From Pseudoalteromonas sp. P1-25 (GTDB taxonomy: Bacteria; Pseudomonadota; Gammaproteobacteria; Enterobacterales; Alteromonadaceae): DNA of 64,000 nucleotides. Below, one piece after another: positions 55,207-63,718 of the stretch; the first letter of the stretch is position 1, and each line of letters opens with the position of its first letter. The notes under the pieces are model-generated. The model was given only the letters and a program-made list of their open reading frames with translations, had not been told where the DNA came from and searched no databases. Where the stretch lies: positions 43,082 through 107,081 of the forward strand of contig NZ_LKDW01000014.1 in NCBI RefSeq assembly GCF_001401805.1. Direction: 5' to 3'. Made by a program: the position numbers and the translations under genes.

Positions 55207-56561
55207 GAAAGTTGTTGCCATAGCTGAAAGGTTAAGTATGAGCGAAATGGGGCGCTCAGTTCAGGGTTAAATTGCTGCGTATTTACTAACGCTTTTTTTA
55301 CGCCCAGATCGCCAGCTAACAATATATCTGGGTTACTTTGCCCGCGCAGTTTGGCGTAGTTAACGGTCCATGGGCCTATCCCTTTTATCTCAAGCCAATT
55401 ATCTAAAAGGCTATTTTCAGGATTATCGGCGCAGTACTTAGATAAATTTTTTAATGCATTTTTGCGCGATTGCGGCATTTTAAAAAATTCAAAGTCGCAG
55501 GTAGCTAAGTCTTCTGGCTGTGGAAAATATATTTTATCAGCATGTTGATCACCACGTTCTGCGACTAACTTTGTAACTAAAGTATGTGCGGCTGCTACAC
55601 TAACTTGCTGACCTAGCACAGCGCGGATCCCCGCTTCAAAGCTCGACCATATTCCAGGCAATCTTAATCCTTCACTTAAATTAAATGCACCATTTATACT
55701 ACCCTTCAAGTGAGTTTCTATATGGTTTATGTCAGCATCTACATCGAGCACACGACGAATATTATTAATAACTTTATGTAAATGCTCGGTATTGTCTATC
55801 ACTATTTCAACTTTAAAATGGTTATTTTTCGCTTTAAAGTGCGCGTTAAAATGGCCTACAGCCCCATTTAACTTAAATGTTCGCCCATAACTATTCGGGG
55901 TTATCCACTCCATAGGCGATATTAGTCGCTTTGATAAAAAGCTATGTAAGGCTTGCCAATTGTAGGGGGGCCTAAAGGGAAGCGTTAATATAATCACAGG
56001 GCTTGACTCTTTTTTTGTTTTTCTGAGCGTTGATGGCGCTAAATGCAATTGTTGTAAAAAGGCATCATTAAAACGGCGCACACTTTTAAACCCAGCTGCA
56101 AAGGCAATATCGGTTATTGGTAATGTGGTTTCTTGAATAAGCTTTTTGGCAAACTGACATTGGTTAAATAAACGATATTGGGTAATAGACACACCAAAGT
56201 GCTGGTTAAATATACGCCTCAAGTAACGGCTCGTAATACCCAAGCGAGTAGCAAGTATTTCGCAATTATCATTCTCACCTAGGTCAATTAATTGCTTAGC
56301 TCTTAGTGCAGTGGTTTTTACTCCCAGCCAAGCCGCGCTACCTGGCGCACTATCGGGCCGGCAGCGTATACACGGCCTAAAGCCCGCTTGCGCGGCATTG
56401 TGCGCGTATTGATAGTACAACACGTTTTTTTCATGTGCAGTAGGTGCGGGACAAATCGGCCGACAATAAATGCCGGTGCTTTTTACGGCAACGTAAAATA
56501 AACCGTCAAATCGGGCATCACGGCTTTGCCGCGCTTTTTGCCAATACTGATTATTCATCAA
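55203..56561 (-). CDS. alkA: Ada-type regulator fused to AlkA 3-methyladenine DNA glycosylase
   Basis: The N-terminus is the Ada methylphosphotriester domain with zinc cysteines Cys33, Cys37, Cys64 and Cys67 (offset by 5 from E. coli Ada). An AraC helix-turn-helix pair follows (about residues 85-185, LATRLGITSRYLRRIFNQHFG, ITDIAFAAGFKSVRRFNDAF). The C-terminal AlkA part (about 195-452) has the helix-hairpin-helix LEIKGIGPWTVNYA and a catalytic Asp in LLAGDLGVKKAL. It lacks the O6-methylguanine methyltransferase domain, which is supplied by the adjacent ogt. Methylation of the N-terminal Cys probably turns the protein into an activator, as in Ada. Confidence 0.93.
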   Translation of the reverse strand: MMNNQYWQKARQSRDARFDGLFYVAVKSTGIYCRPICPAPTAHEKNVLYYQYAHNAAQAGFRPCIRCRPDSAPGSAAWLGVKTTALRAKQLIDLGENDNCEILATRLGITSRYLRRIFNQHFGVSITQYRLFNQCQFAKKLIQETTLPITDIAFAAGFKSVRRFNDAFLQQLHLAPSTLRKTKKESSPVIILTLPFRPPYNWQALHSFLSKRLISPMEWITPNSYGRTFKLNGAVGHFNAHFKAKNNHFKVEIVIDNTEHLHKVINNIRRVLDVDADINHIETHLKGSINGAFNLSEGLRLPGIWSSFEAGIRAVLGQQVSVAAAHTLVTKLVAERGDQHADKIYFPQPEDLATCDFEFFKMPQSRKNALKNLSKYCADNPENSLLDNWLEIKGIGPWTVNYAKLRGQSNPDILLAGDLGVKKALVNTQQFNPELSAPFRSYLTFQLWQQLS

Positions 56562-56688
56562 GGGTCTTAATCAATAAAACGTACCTTAGCATAGCAATGT
56601 TTTAAACCAGTACTGGCCATTTTCGGTACTCATCTGCTTTTAAAAGTATCATACCAACCCACTTAGTGAGTTAAGCGTGTAAGTATCA

Positions 56689-57174
56689 CTATTGCTCTGC
56701 AAAATCGAGCAAGTCTTGGCCTGCGAGACGATAGATTATCCATTCGTTTTGGGCTTTTGCCCCAATGCTATTATAAAAATCGATAGCGGGTTTGTTCCAA
56801 TCAAGTACTACCCACTCAAAGCGACCACAGTCGTTTTTTATGGCTTTATTAGCCAAGTGCTTCATTATTAGTTTGCCCGCGCCATTGCCACGGCTATCAG
56901 GGCTTACATATAAATCCTCTAAATACAATCCATTTTTACCCAACCACGTAGAGTAATTATAAAAATACACCGCAAAGCCAATAGGCTCATCATCTTCAAG
57001 GCAAATAACACTGTGTGCTGTTGCCCCCTCACTAAACAGCGTTTTTATAATTGCCTGCTCATCTGTTTTTACTGCATCAGGTTCTTTTTCGTAAATGGCC
57101 AGTTCGGTAATAAACTGTAAAATGGTTGGCGCATCGCTTTTTTTAGCGTCGCGTATTTGTATTTGCTTACTCAT
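56689..57174 (-). CDS. GNAT-family N-acetyltransferase (SAT-like)
   Basis: The acetyl-CoA binding loop SPDSRGNGAGKLIMKHLANKA is clear, and other family features are IRDAKKSDAPTILQFITELA, YLEDLYVSPDSRG and WVVLDWNKPAIDFYNSIGA. The pattern matches the spermidine/diamine and thialysine acetyltransferase group, so a polyamine or small amine is a reasonable substrate guess. It starts 11 bp before the hybrid kinase gene in the reading direction opposite to that gene's end, and both are on the minus strand. Confidence 0.9.
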   Translation of the reverse strand: MSKQIQIRDAKKSDAPTILQFITELAIYEKEPDAVKTDEQAIIKTLFSEGATAHSVICLEDDEPIGFAVYFYNYSTWLGKNGLYLEDLYVSPDSRGNGAGKLIMKHLANKAIKNDCGRFEWVVLDWNKPAIDFYNSIGAKAQNEWIIYRLAGQDLLDFAEQ

Positions 57175-57184
57175 GTTATTAATC

Positions 57185-60100
57185 CTAAAAGTACTGCTCT
57201 ATTTTTTCTTTTAAAATATCAAGCTGAATGGGTTTAGTTAAGTAGTCGTCCATACCGGCATTAATACAACGTTCTTTATCTGAGTTCATTGCATTAGCGG
57301 TTAGGGCAATTATTTTTATTGCTTTGTGCTCATCCCCTGCCATACCGTCTCGTATATTAGCAGTGGCGTCAAAGCCATCCATTACCGGCATTTGGCAATC
57401 CATTAATACTAAGTCAAAATACCCCTCGTTGTGCTCGCTTAAGGTGTTTATGGCTTCTTGCCCGTTTTGCGCTAGTATCACCTCGCAATTTAGCTTTTTA
57501 AGCATTAGTGTAGAAACATGTTGATTAACGGGGTTATCCTCAACTAATAAAATTTTTGCAGGTGTGCCTGATTTTTCTTTTCTTAGTGACGAAATATACC
57601 CTGGAGTCACCAGAGGAAGGGGGTCGGTGCTGTCTGAACTTGTTATAACCGATAACGCAGAAATTAAATCGGCGGTTGTAACTGGTTTAGGAAAATACGC
57701 TTGAAAACCAATTTTTGAGTAGCGCTGAGCGCCTTCCATACCTGCAATACTGGTCATCATTACCAGTGGCATGGCTTTATAGTCATCATGTGCTTTAAGT
57801 ACTTTACACAGCTCCATTCCATCCATTTCTGGCATTTGCATGTCTAGCACGGCAATATCAAACATAGTTTGTTTGTTTTCTATGCGCTTTGCACATAGCT
57901 CAAGCGCCTGCTTAGCACTACTAGCAAGCGTAACTTTTGCCCCCCAATGTCCTAACTGTTGAGAAATAACTAAGCGGTTAGTCTCGTTATCATCAACTAC
58001 GAGTACATTTAACGAACTCATATTTATATTAGGGATAATGCGTTCTTTTTCTTCCCCTTCAGCCACTTGCATGGTTGCAGTAAATTCGCTGCCTTTGCCA
58101 GGTGCGCTCACCAGTGAAATTTTGCCATTCATTAGCTCACATAACTGTTTACATATAGCAAGCCCTAAGCCCGTGCCTCCGTACTCCCGTGTGGTTGATG
58201 CATCCACTTGCGAAAAAGGGGTAAATAATTGCTGTTGTTTTGCCTCGGTTATGCCAATTCCTGAGTCTTTTACTTTTATATTAAGTAGTAGAGCTTGCTC
58301 AGTTTTTTCTACAGAAGCACTTACCACCACCTCACCCTGACTGGTAAATTTAACCGCATTACTAATTAAGTTGGTTACCACTTGGCGTATGCGCCCAGGG
58401 TCGCCCATTAAGTGTGAAGGCTCTAGCGCGACTAAATCTAAAATAATCTCAATGCCTTTTTCTTGTGCGGTAAAGGCCTGCGCCTCAGCTATTTCGCCAA
58501 TTAAGTCGCGAGCATTAAAATGTATATGCTCAAGCTCAACTTTGCCTGCTTCCGCCTTTGAAAAGTCGAGTATATCGTTAATAACACCAAGTAAAGAATG
58601 AGCACTACTTTTAGCAATAGCGACCTTTTTTTCTATCGGTTTACTTAATGACTCTAACTCAACCAATTCTAACATGCCTAATACGCCATTCATCGGTGTG
58701 CGTATTTCATGGCTCATTGTGGCTAAAAATTGGCTTTTTGCCACCGCAGCCTCTTGCGCTTGTACTAAAGCAACTTTTAGCTTTTCAGCGGTTTCTTTAC
58801 GCTTTTGCGAGACCAATGTGCTACCCACTAACGTAGCCAAAGAGCGCAAATAAGTCTCCTCACTTTGCGTCCAAATGTGCTTTTCTCCGACGGTCTCTGC
58901 ACATAAAATACCTAAATTACCATCTCCGGATGAAATAACTGCATCCAGCATCGACTCAATATTTAATGGTTGAGTATAGCTTTGGGTAAATTCAACCGTT
59001 GCCTTGTGCGAATACACATCGTCAATTGCCACTAGGTTTTGATCAAAAATTGCCTCATAGTAACTTGGAAAATCAGCCTTTTTGAGCACGCCGTCAAAAT
59101 CTACAAATCCGTTTTGCCGAGTATATAAGCCATGGCATGCCATTTCGTCGCACTGTTTGTTAAGTATCCAAATAGAGGCACGTTCAACATTTAATACCTC
59201 TACCATCGACTTTATCGCCAGCTTTTTGACTTGTGCAACGTCGCTATTTTGTACCTCAGGCGAAACCGTTAATGACGCTAAATTTTTGTTATAGGCGTTT
59301 GCTTTTTCGCTTTCTAACTCTAGGCGTTTATGTGTATCAATACTTTGGAATGACCCAAAAACACGCACACATTTACCGTCTTTAAATTCCGCCTGCCCCA
59401 TCGACTTAACCCAGCGCTCTTTACCGGTATAAGTTAAAATGATCAGCTCAACACTCCAGCTTTCACCTAAAGTGACTGCACATTCAAATAAAGTACTGAT
59501 TTTCTCTCGATGCTCTCCTGGCTTATAAAAATTTATAGCTGTTTCGATGCTAGGCTCAAACTCTTCTGGTACTTCGTGTATTACTTTTACTACATCTGAC
59601 CAATACATGGTTTGGCTTTCAAGGTTTATTTCCCATGCACCAATTTGGCCTTGTTTACTCATTGCCTCAAGCAAATTTTGCTGGCGGGTAATTTCTGCTT
59701 GAGTATTGTGGCGCTCAGTAATATCTGAAATAAAACCATCTAAATACAGTACTTGGTTGTCATCACCATAAATGGCCTGACCTTTTTCGTGTACCCAACG
59801 AATATGGCCATCACTTCTTTTTATTCTGTATTCAATCGACCAAGGTAGTTTTTGAGCAATACAAGTACTTACTTGTAGCTCAACCTCTTTGTCGTCTTTG
59901 TGAATCATTGAAGCAAAGCTCAGTATTTTATTATTTATAAACGCATCTGGCGTATAACCTGTTATACCTTTTACCTGATCGCTCATATATAACATGGTCC
60001 ATGCTTTATCAAACTTACACCGATAAATCACGCCTGGAATATTATCTACTAACGAAGCAAAGCGGTCGCGGCTGTACTGTAGTTCAGATTCAATCTGCTT

Positions 60101-61942
60101 ACGCTCGGTAATGTCTAAATGTGTTCCGATCATACGCCGAGGCGAGCCATCTAAGTTCCAGTCGACTACTTTTGCAGTATCAAGCACCCACACCCAGTGG
60201 CCATCTTTGTGTTTCATCCGCGCTTCGCTGACATAGTAGTCTGTATCACCGTTAAAATGCGCTTTTAATTTTTGCTCTGAAATAACTAAATCATCAGGGT
60301 GTGCATACTTATACCAAGTATCAATTGTTGTTGGCTCTAGCTCACTGAGCTTATAGCCTATTATTTCTGCCCAGCGATTATTAAACGTCACTTTGCTGGT
60401 ATCTATAAACCAATCCCATATTCCTACAGCGGTGGTATCTATAACTAACTGCAACTGGGTTTTATGCTGTTCAAGTTCAAGCTCTTGTAGTTTCAATGGT
60501 GTTACATCGGTGCGAATAGCAATGTAGCTTTGTGGTTTACCGTGCTCATCAAAAAATGGCGCTATGGTAGTATCTACCCAATAAAACCCCCCATGTTTTG
60601 CTTTATTACATATTTGGCCGTTCCATACTTCACCCCGTTTAAGGGTTTTATACATGCTTTTAAAAAAACCTTTGTCGTGCCTGCCTGAGTTTAGTAAGCG
60701 GTGGTTTTGGCCAATAAGCTCATGTTCTTCATAGCCGCTTATTTCACAAAACTTCTTATTGACAAAAGTAATAGTGCCCGCTAAATCGGTTACTGCAACA
60801 ATGGCATGTTCATCAAGGGCACTTTTTTGCTCATCTAATTGTTTAAACGCGGTTTGCAAAGCTGAACGTTGCTTTTGCAGTATACTCTGCTGCTCTTCTT
60901 TCACTGCCACCATTTTTTGAAGATCGACTGATAACCTATTTAACTCATGGCTATCAGTTAAGGTCGGTACAGTTACTTTCTCGCCATCGGTAATTTTAGT
61001 CATTACTGAGGTGAGCTGAATTAAAGGTTTAGATAAGCGCCGACTAAACCACCAAGCTGCACATAAAACAAGCAATAAAGACACTGCATTTGATAAAATT
61101 GCCAAACGTTTATAATAACCAAAGTCTTTGAGCATTATGTGTGAAGGTTTTGCCGCTAAAAGTTGCCACCCTTCTACGCCCAAAAAATCTAACTCGCTAA
61201 CGTGAGCATTATAAGTGGTACCCTGAGTACTGCTGTACTCAAACATTTGTTTATTAGTTAGTGTGGTTTGCGTAAGAACGGGAGCCTCTTCTGCATTCGT
61301 TACTGAAGAACGCTCTATTTTATTGTTATGAAGTACAAAAAAACTAACATCATTATGTGTGCTATGAATGGTGCTTAGGCCTTCTAAAAGACCATGCATA
61401 TTTACTTCTGCTAAAATTACCCCTCCTAGTTTTTGCGCATCACTAAGCCAAGGTATAGCCACAATATTAAACTGTTTACCTTTAAACTCAACAGAGCCGA
61501 AAGTGGCTTGCGCTGAGGTACTTACAGAGTTAATAAGCTGGCTCAGTTCACCTTTGTCTATCTGCCCATAAGGCGAGATAATGGGCTGCCCGAATGTAGA
61601 TGCAGCTATAACCTCAATACTATTTACAAAATCATAGTGAGTAACAAAATGGTTTATTAGTTTGCTTTGTTCAAGAGGGTAATTAGCAAGCTGGTATTTA
61701 AAGGTATATAAATCAGTAAGATGATCATCAAACCATAAATTAGTAAACTCAGATGCAATAGAGCTTAATTCGTGAAGCTCTGCATCTGCATTTTTTTTTA
61801 AGGTACTATTTACATGCTGTAAGCTGAACCAGGTCAGTAAGCAAAGAGGAACAATAGCCATAAACAAAAAAGTAATGATCAGCTTACTACGCACAGACTG
61901 AGCTGTGCCATTTAGCAGCCCATACTTTTTTCCTTCAACCAT
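57185..61942 (-). CDS. Multi-PAS hybrid sensor histidine kinase with two receivers
   Basis: Domains in order, by rough residue numbers: a membrane helix (19-40), a periplasmic sensor region of Cache type (45-280), a second helix (281-300), HAMP (300-352), coiled coil, four PAS domains (about 377-490, 497-615, 632-745, 764-870), a GAF domain (about 884-1050), HisKA with phosphorylated His1078 (MSHEIRTPMNG), a HATPase domain with NLISNAVKFT and GTGLGLAI, and two receivers with Asp1367 and Asp1515. There is no Hpt domain, so it should hand phosphate to a separate Hpt protein. At 1585 residues it is the largest protein in the window. No response regulator with an output domain is adjacent. Confidence 0.94.
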   Translation of the reverse strand: MVEGKKYGLLNGTAQSVRSKLIITFLFMAIVPLCLLTWFSLQHVNSTLKKNADAELHELSSIASEFTNLWFDDHLTDLYTFKYQLANYPLEQSKLINHFVTHYDFVNSIEVIAASTFGQPIISPYGQIDKGELSQLINSVSTSAQATFGSVEFKGKQFNIVAIPWLSDAQKLGGVILAEVNMHGLLEGLSTIHSTHNDVSFFVLHNNKIERSSVTNAEEAPVLTQTTLTNKQMFEYSSTQGTTYNAHVSELDFLGVEGWQLLAAKPSHIMLKDFGYYKRLAILSNAVSLLLVLCAAWWFSRRLSKPLIQLTSVMTKITDGEKVTVPTLTDSHELNRLSVDLQKMVAVKEEQQSILQKQRSALQTAFKQLDEQKSALDEHAIVAVTDLAGTITFVNKKFCEISGYEEHELIGQNHRLLNSGRHDKGFFKSMYKTLKRGEVWNGQICNKAKHGGFYWVDTTIAPFFDEHGKPQSYIAIRTDVTPLKLQELELEQHKTQLQLVIDTTAVGIWDWFIDTSKVTFNNRWAEIIGYKLSELEPTTIDTWYKYAHPDDLVISEQKLKAHFNGDTDYYVSEARMKHKDGHWVWVLDTAKVVDWNLDGSPRRMIGTHLDITERKQIESELQYSRDRFASLVDNIPGVIYRCKFDKAWTMLYMSDQVKGITGYTPDAFINNKILSFASMIHKDDKEVELQVSTCIAQKLPWSIEYRIKRSDGHIRWVHEKGQAIYGDDNQVLYLDGFISDITERHNTQAEITRQQNLLEAMSKQGQIGAWEINLESQTMYWSDVVKVIHEVPEEFEPSIETAINFYKPGEHREKISTLFECAVTLGESWSVELIILTYTGKERWVKSMGQAEFKDGKCVRVFGSFQSIDTHKRLELESEKANAYNKNLASLTVSPEVQNSDVAQVKKLAIKSMVEVLNVERASIWILNKQCDEMACHGLYTRQNGFVDFDGVLKKADFPSYYEAIFDQNLVAIDDVYSHKATVEFTQSYTQPLNIESMLDAVISSGDGNLGILCAETVGEKHIWTQSEETYLRSLATLVGSTLVSQKRKETAEKLKVALVQAQEAAVAKSQFLATMSHEIRTPMNGVLGMLELVELESLSKPIEKKVAIAKSSAHSLLGVINDILDFSKAEAGKVELEHIHFNARDLIGEIAEAQAFTAQEKGIEIILDLVALEPSHLMGDPGRIRQVVTNLISNAVKFTSQGEVVVSASVEKTEQALLLNIKVKDSGIGITEAKQQQLFTPFSQVDASTTREYGGTGLGLAICKQLCELMNGKISLVSAPGKGSEFTATMQVAEGEEKERIIPNINMSSLNVLVVDDNETNRLVISQQLGHWGAKVTLASSAKQALELCAKRIENKQTMFDIAVLDMQMPEMDGMELCKVLKAHDDYKAMPLVMMTSIAGMEGAQRYSKIGFQAYFPKPVTTADLISALSVITSSDSTDPLPLVTPGYISSLRKEKSGTPAKILLVEDNPVNQHVSTLMLKKLNCEVILAQNGQEAINTLSEHNEGYFDLVLMDCQMPVMDGFDATANIRDGMAGDEHKAIKIIALTANAMNSDKERCINAGMDDYLTKPIQLDILKEKIEQYF

Positions 61943-62501
61943 GCTATATATCCAATAACTGTAAATGCATTATTTGTTACCTACATTAATGCACTAAAAC
62001 CTAAAAGACGCAAGTTTTAGCCCTCAAAGTGGGAAAAATACACCACTTAATTACAGTTTAAACATCAGTAAGTTGCAATTAAAAATTAATTACTCAAATA
62101 GACTAAACGTTTAAATTACGGCAAATTTAACCTTTCTCTTTTTTATATTTTATTGTTAAAAACTAAAGCTCACTATTTATACGAACTTTTACTTATCTAG
62201 AACCTTAAAATGTGCTTAAATTTATTCAATTTTTTGGTATAACACCGCTCGCGCTTATATACAATTGTGCGTTTACACGTATAAACCCTAAGCCACATTT
62301 GAAAATTTTTTGTGAAAATACTACAAATAAATCACATTTCATAGTTAAACAAAAATGCAAAACTGTTCATAAACCAAGCAGTAACGCAAACTTAAATAAG
62401 AATCAAAACCAATTGTAAAGCAATGATTTTTATAGAAAAACTTGCAAAACACATAATTTCAACTACACTGTGCACAATTAAAACAGTTAAGGTGATTTAT
62501 C
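61943..62501. other. AT-rich intergenic region between the hybrid kinase and bacterioferritin genes
   Basis: No credible gene lies in this 559-bp stretch. A 68-codon frame at 62212-62418 has no ribosome binding site and no family features. It must contain divergent promoters; one candidate for the bacterioferritin genes is given separately. A short inverted pair CTAAAAC/GTTTTAG lies around 61997-62019. Confidence 0.4.
62442..62469 (+). promoter_or_regulatory. Candidate sigma-70 promoter of the bacterioferritin genes
   Basis: TTGCAA (62442-62447), a 16-nt spacer and TACACT (62464-62469) form a reasonable -35/-10 pair, with a predicted start near 62476, giving a leader of about 26 nt before the ATG at 62502. 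Confidence 0.4.
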
Positions 62502-62975
62502 ATGAAAGGTAATCAAAAAGTAATCGATGCATTTAATACTTTGCTAGCCAATGAGTTAGCCGCAATTGACCAGTATTTTATTCATTCACGCATGTATGAT
62601 GACTGGGGTTTAGATAAATTATATGTACGCCTTAACCATGAAATGGAAGAAGAAAAAGATCACGCCGATTGGCTTATAAAACGCATCTTGTTTTTAGAAG
62701 GTGTGCCTAATATGACTAAACGCCGTGATCTTTTGATTGGTAACGATGTAAAAAGCATGATGCAGAACGACTTAACACTTGAGCTTGAAGTGGTTGCATG
62801 TGTTAAAGACGTAATTGCTATTTGTGAAGAACAGCAGGATTATCAGTCTCGCGAAGTATTAGAAAAGCTATTATTTGATACCGAAGAAGACCATGTTTAT
62901 TGGTTAGAGCAACAACTAGGTCTAATTGATAAAATTGGTACACAAAACTACCATCAAGCACAAATGGGCGAGTAA
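62502..62975 (+). CDS. Bacterioferritin subunit with ferroxidase site, heme methionine absent
   Basis: This iron-storage protein has the four-helix ferritin fold. Ferroxidase ligands are present: Glu18, Glu51, His54, Glu94, and the ExxH pair Glu128/His131 (one residue later than in E. coli because of a single insertion). Residue 52 is Lys instead of the heme-ligand Met52. The subunit should therefore oxidise Fe(II) but not bind heme. It is 12 nt before the second subunit in an operon, so the two should assemble together. Confidence 0.95.
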   Translation: MKGNQKVIDAFNTLLANELAAIDQYFIHSRMYDDWGLDKLYVRLNHEMEEEKDHADWLIKRILFLEGVPNMTKRRDLLIGNDVKSMMQNDLTLELEVVACVKDVIAICEEQQDYQSREVLEKLLFDTEEDHVYWLEQQLGLIDKIGTQNYHQAQMGE

Positions 62976-62987
62976 GGAGCATAAAGT

Positions 62988-63452
62988 ATGAAAGGCGATA
63001 AAGACGTTATAGCTGCTTTAAATAAAGTACTTGCTAATGAGCTTGTGGGTATTAACCAATACTTTTTGCATGCCCGTATGTTTAAAGATTTTGGTTTTAG
63101 CCAGCTCGATAAAGCAGACTACAAAGTTTCAATTCAAAAAATGAAAAATGCCGACCGTTTAATTGAGCGTATTTTATTTTTAGAAGGCTTACCTAACCTA
63201 CAAGACTTAGGCCGATTACGCATTGGCGAAAACAGCGAAGAAATGATTGCTGCAAATATGAGCTTTGAGCTAGATACAATTGATGACTTGCGCAGTGCAA
63301 TTAAGTTAGCTGAAAACAAAAAAGATTATATTAGCCGTGAAGCGCTTGATAATATTTTGAACGAGCAGGAAGAACAAATTGACTGGCTAGAAACCCAGCA
63401 ATTACTTATTCAAAACACGGGGCTTGAAAATTACTTACAGTCTCAACTGTAA
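62988..63452 (+). CDS. Bacterioferritin subunit with heme methionine, ferroxidase site degraded
   Basis: The subunit keeps Met52, the axial heme ligand, but lacks several ferroxidase residues: position 51 is Lys, 54 is Asn, 127 is Gln and 130 is Gln; Glu18 and Glu94 remain. It should bind heme at the subunit interface but not carry out iron oxidation. The sequence otherwise follows E. coli Bfr closely (LERILFLEGLPNLQDLG-type segment). It is the second gene of the operon and ends before a two-way terminator shared with bfd. Confidence 0.95.
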   Translation: MKGDKDVIAALNKVLANELVGINQYFLHARMFKDFGFSQLDKADYKVSIQKMKNADRLIERILFLEGLPNLQDLGRLRIGENSEEMIAANMSFELDTIDDLRSAIKLAENKKDYISREALDNILNEQEEQIDWLETQQLLIQNTGLENYLQSQL

Positions 63453-63468
63453 GGTAAGTTTAGGCCAT

Positions 63469-63499
63469 AAAAAAAGCAGCTTTATAAGCTGCTTTTTTT
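63469..63499. terminator. Bidirectional terminator between the bacterioferritin operon and bfd
   Basis: AAAAAAAGCAGCTT (63469-63482) pairs perfectly with AAGCTGCTTTTTTT (63486-63499) around a 3-nt loop, with A and T tracts on each side. Confidence 0.92.
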
Positions 63500-63523
63500 G
63501 TATCAGAATTTTGTAATAATGAA

Positions 63524-63718
63524 TTAAGCGACTTGATCGGTACTATCTGCAATCTCAATAAGTTTGCGATTTAGGATCTTTTTAGTACAACAACAACACT
63601 TACCGCATTGGCTGCCTACTTTAAGCTCTTTAGTTAATTCACGCATGGTAGTTGCACCATCGTCAATTGTTTGCTCAATTTTTTTATCAGTCACCCCGTG
63701 ACAAAGACAAACATACAT
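63524..63718 (-). CDS. bfd: Bacterioferritin-associated ferredoxin
   Basis: This small [2Fe-2S] protein donates electrons to the heme of bacterioferritin to release stored iron. The cluster ligands are Cys4, Cys6, Cys38 and Cys41 (CLC near the start, QCGKC later), one residue closer together than in E. coli (Cys39, Cys42). Three further cysteines sit at residues 42-44. It is convergent with the bacterioferritin operon. A Fur-like box lies 50-70 bp upstream, so expression on iron limitation is likely. Confidence 0.95.
   Translation of the reverse strand: MYVCLCHGVTDKKIEQTIDDGATTMRELTKELKVGSQCGKCCCCTKKILNRKLIEIADSTDQVA

Noticed and set aside
62212..62418. A 68-codon reading frame upstream of the bacterioferritin genes
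   Set aside because: It is Lys/Asn/Phe-rich as expected for translated AT-rich non-coding DNA, and it has no ribosome binding site.
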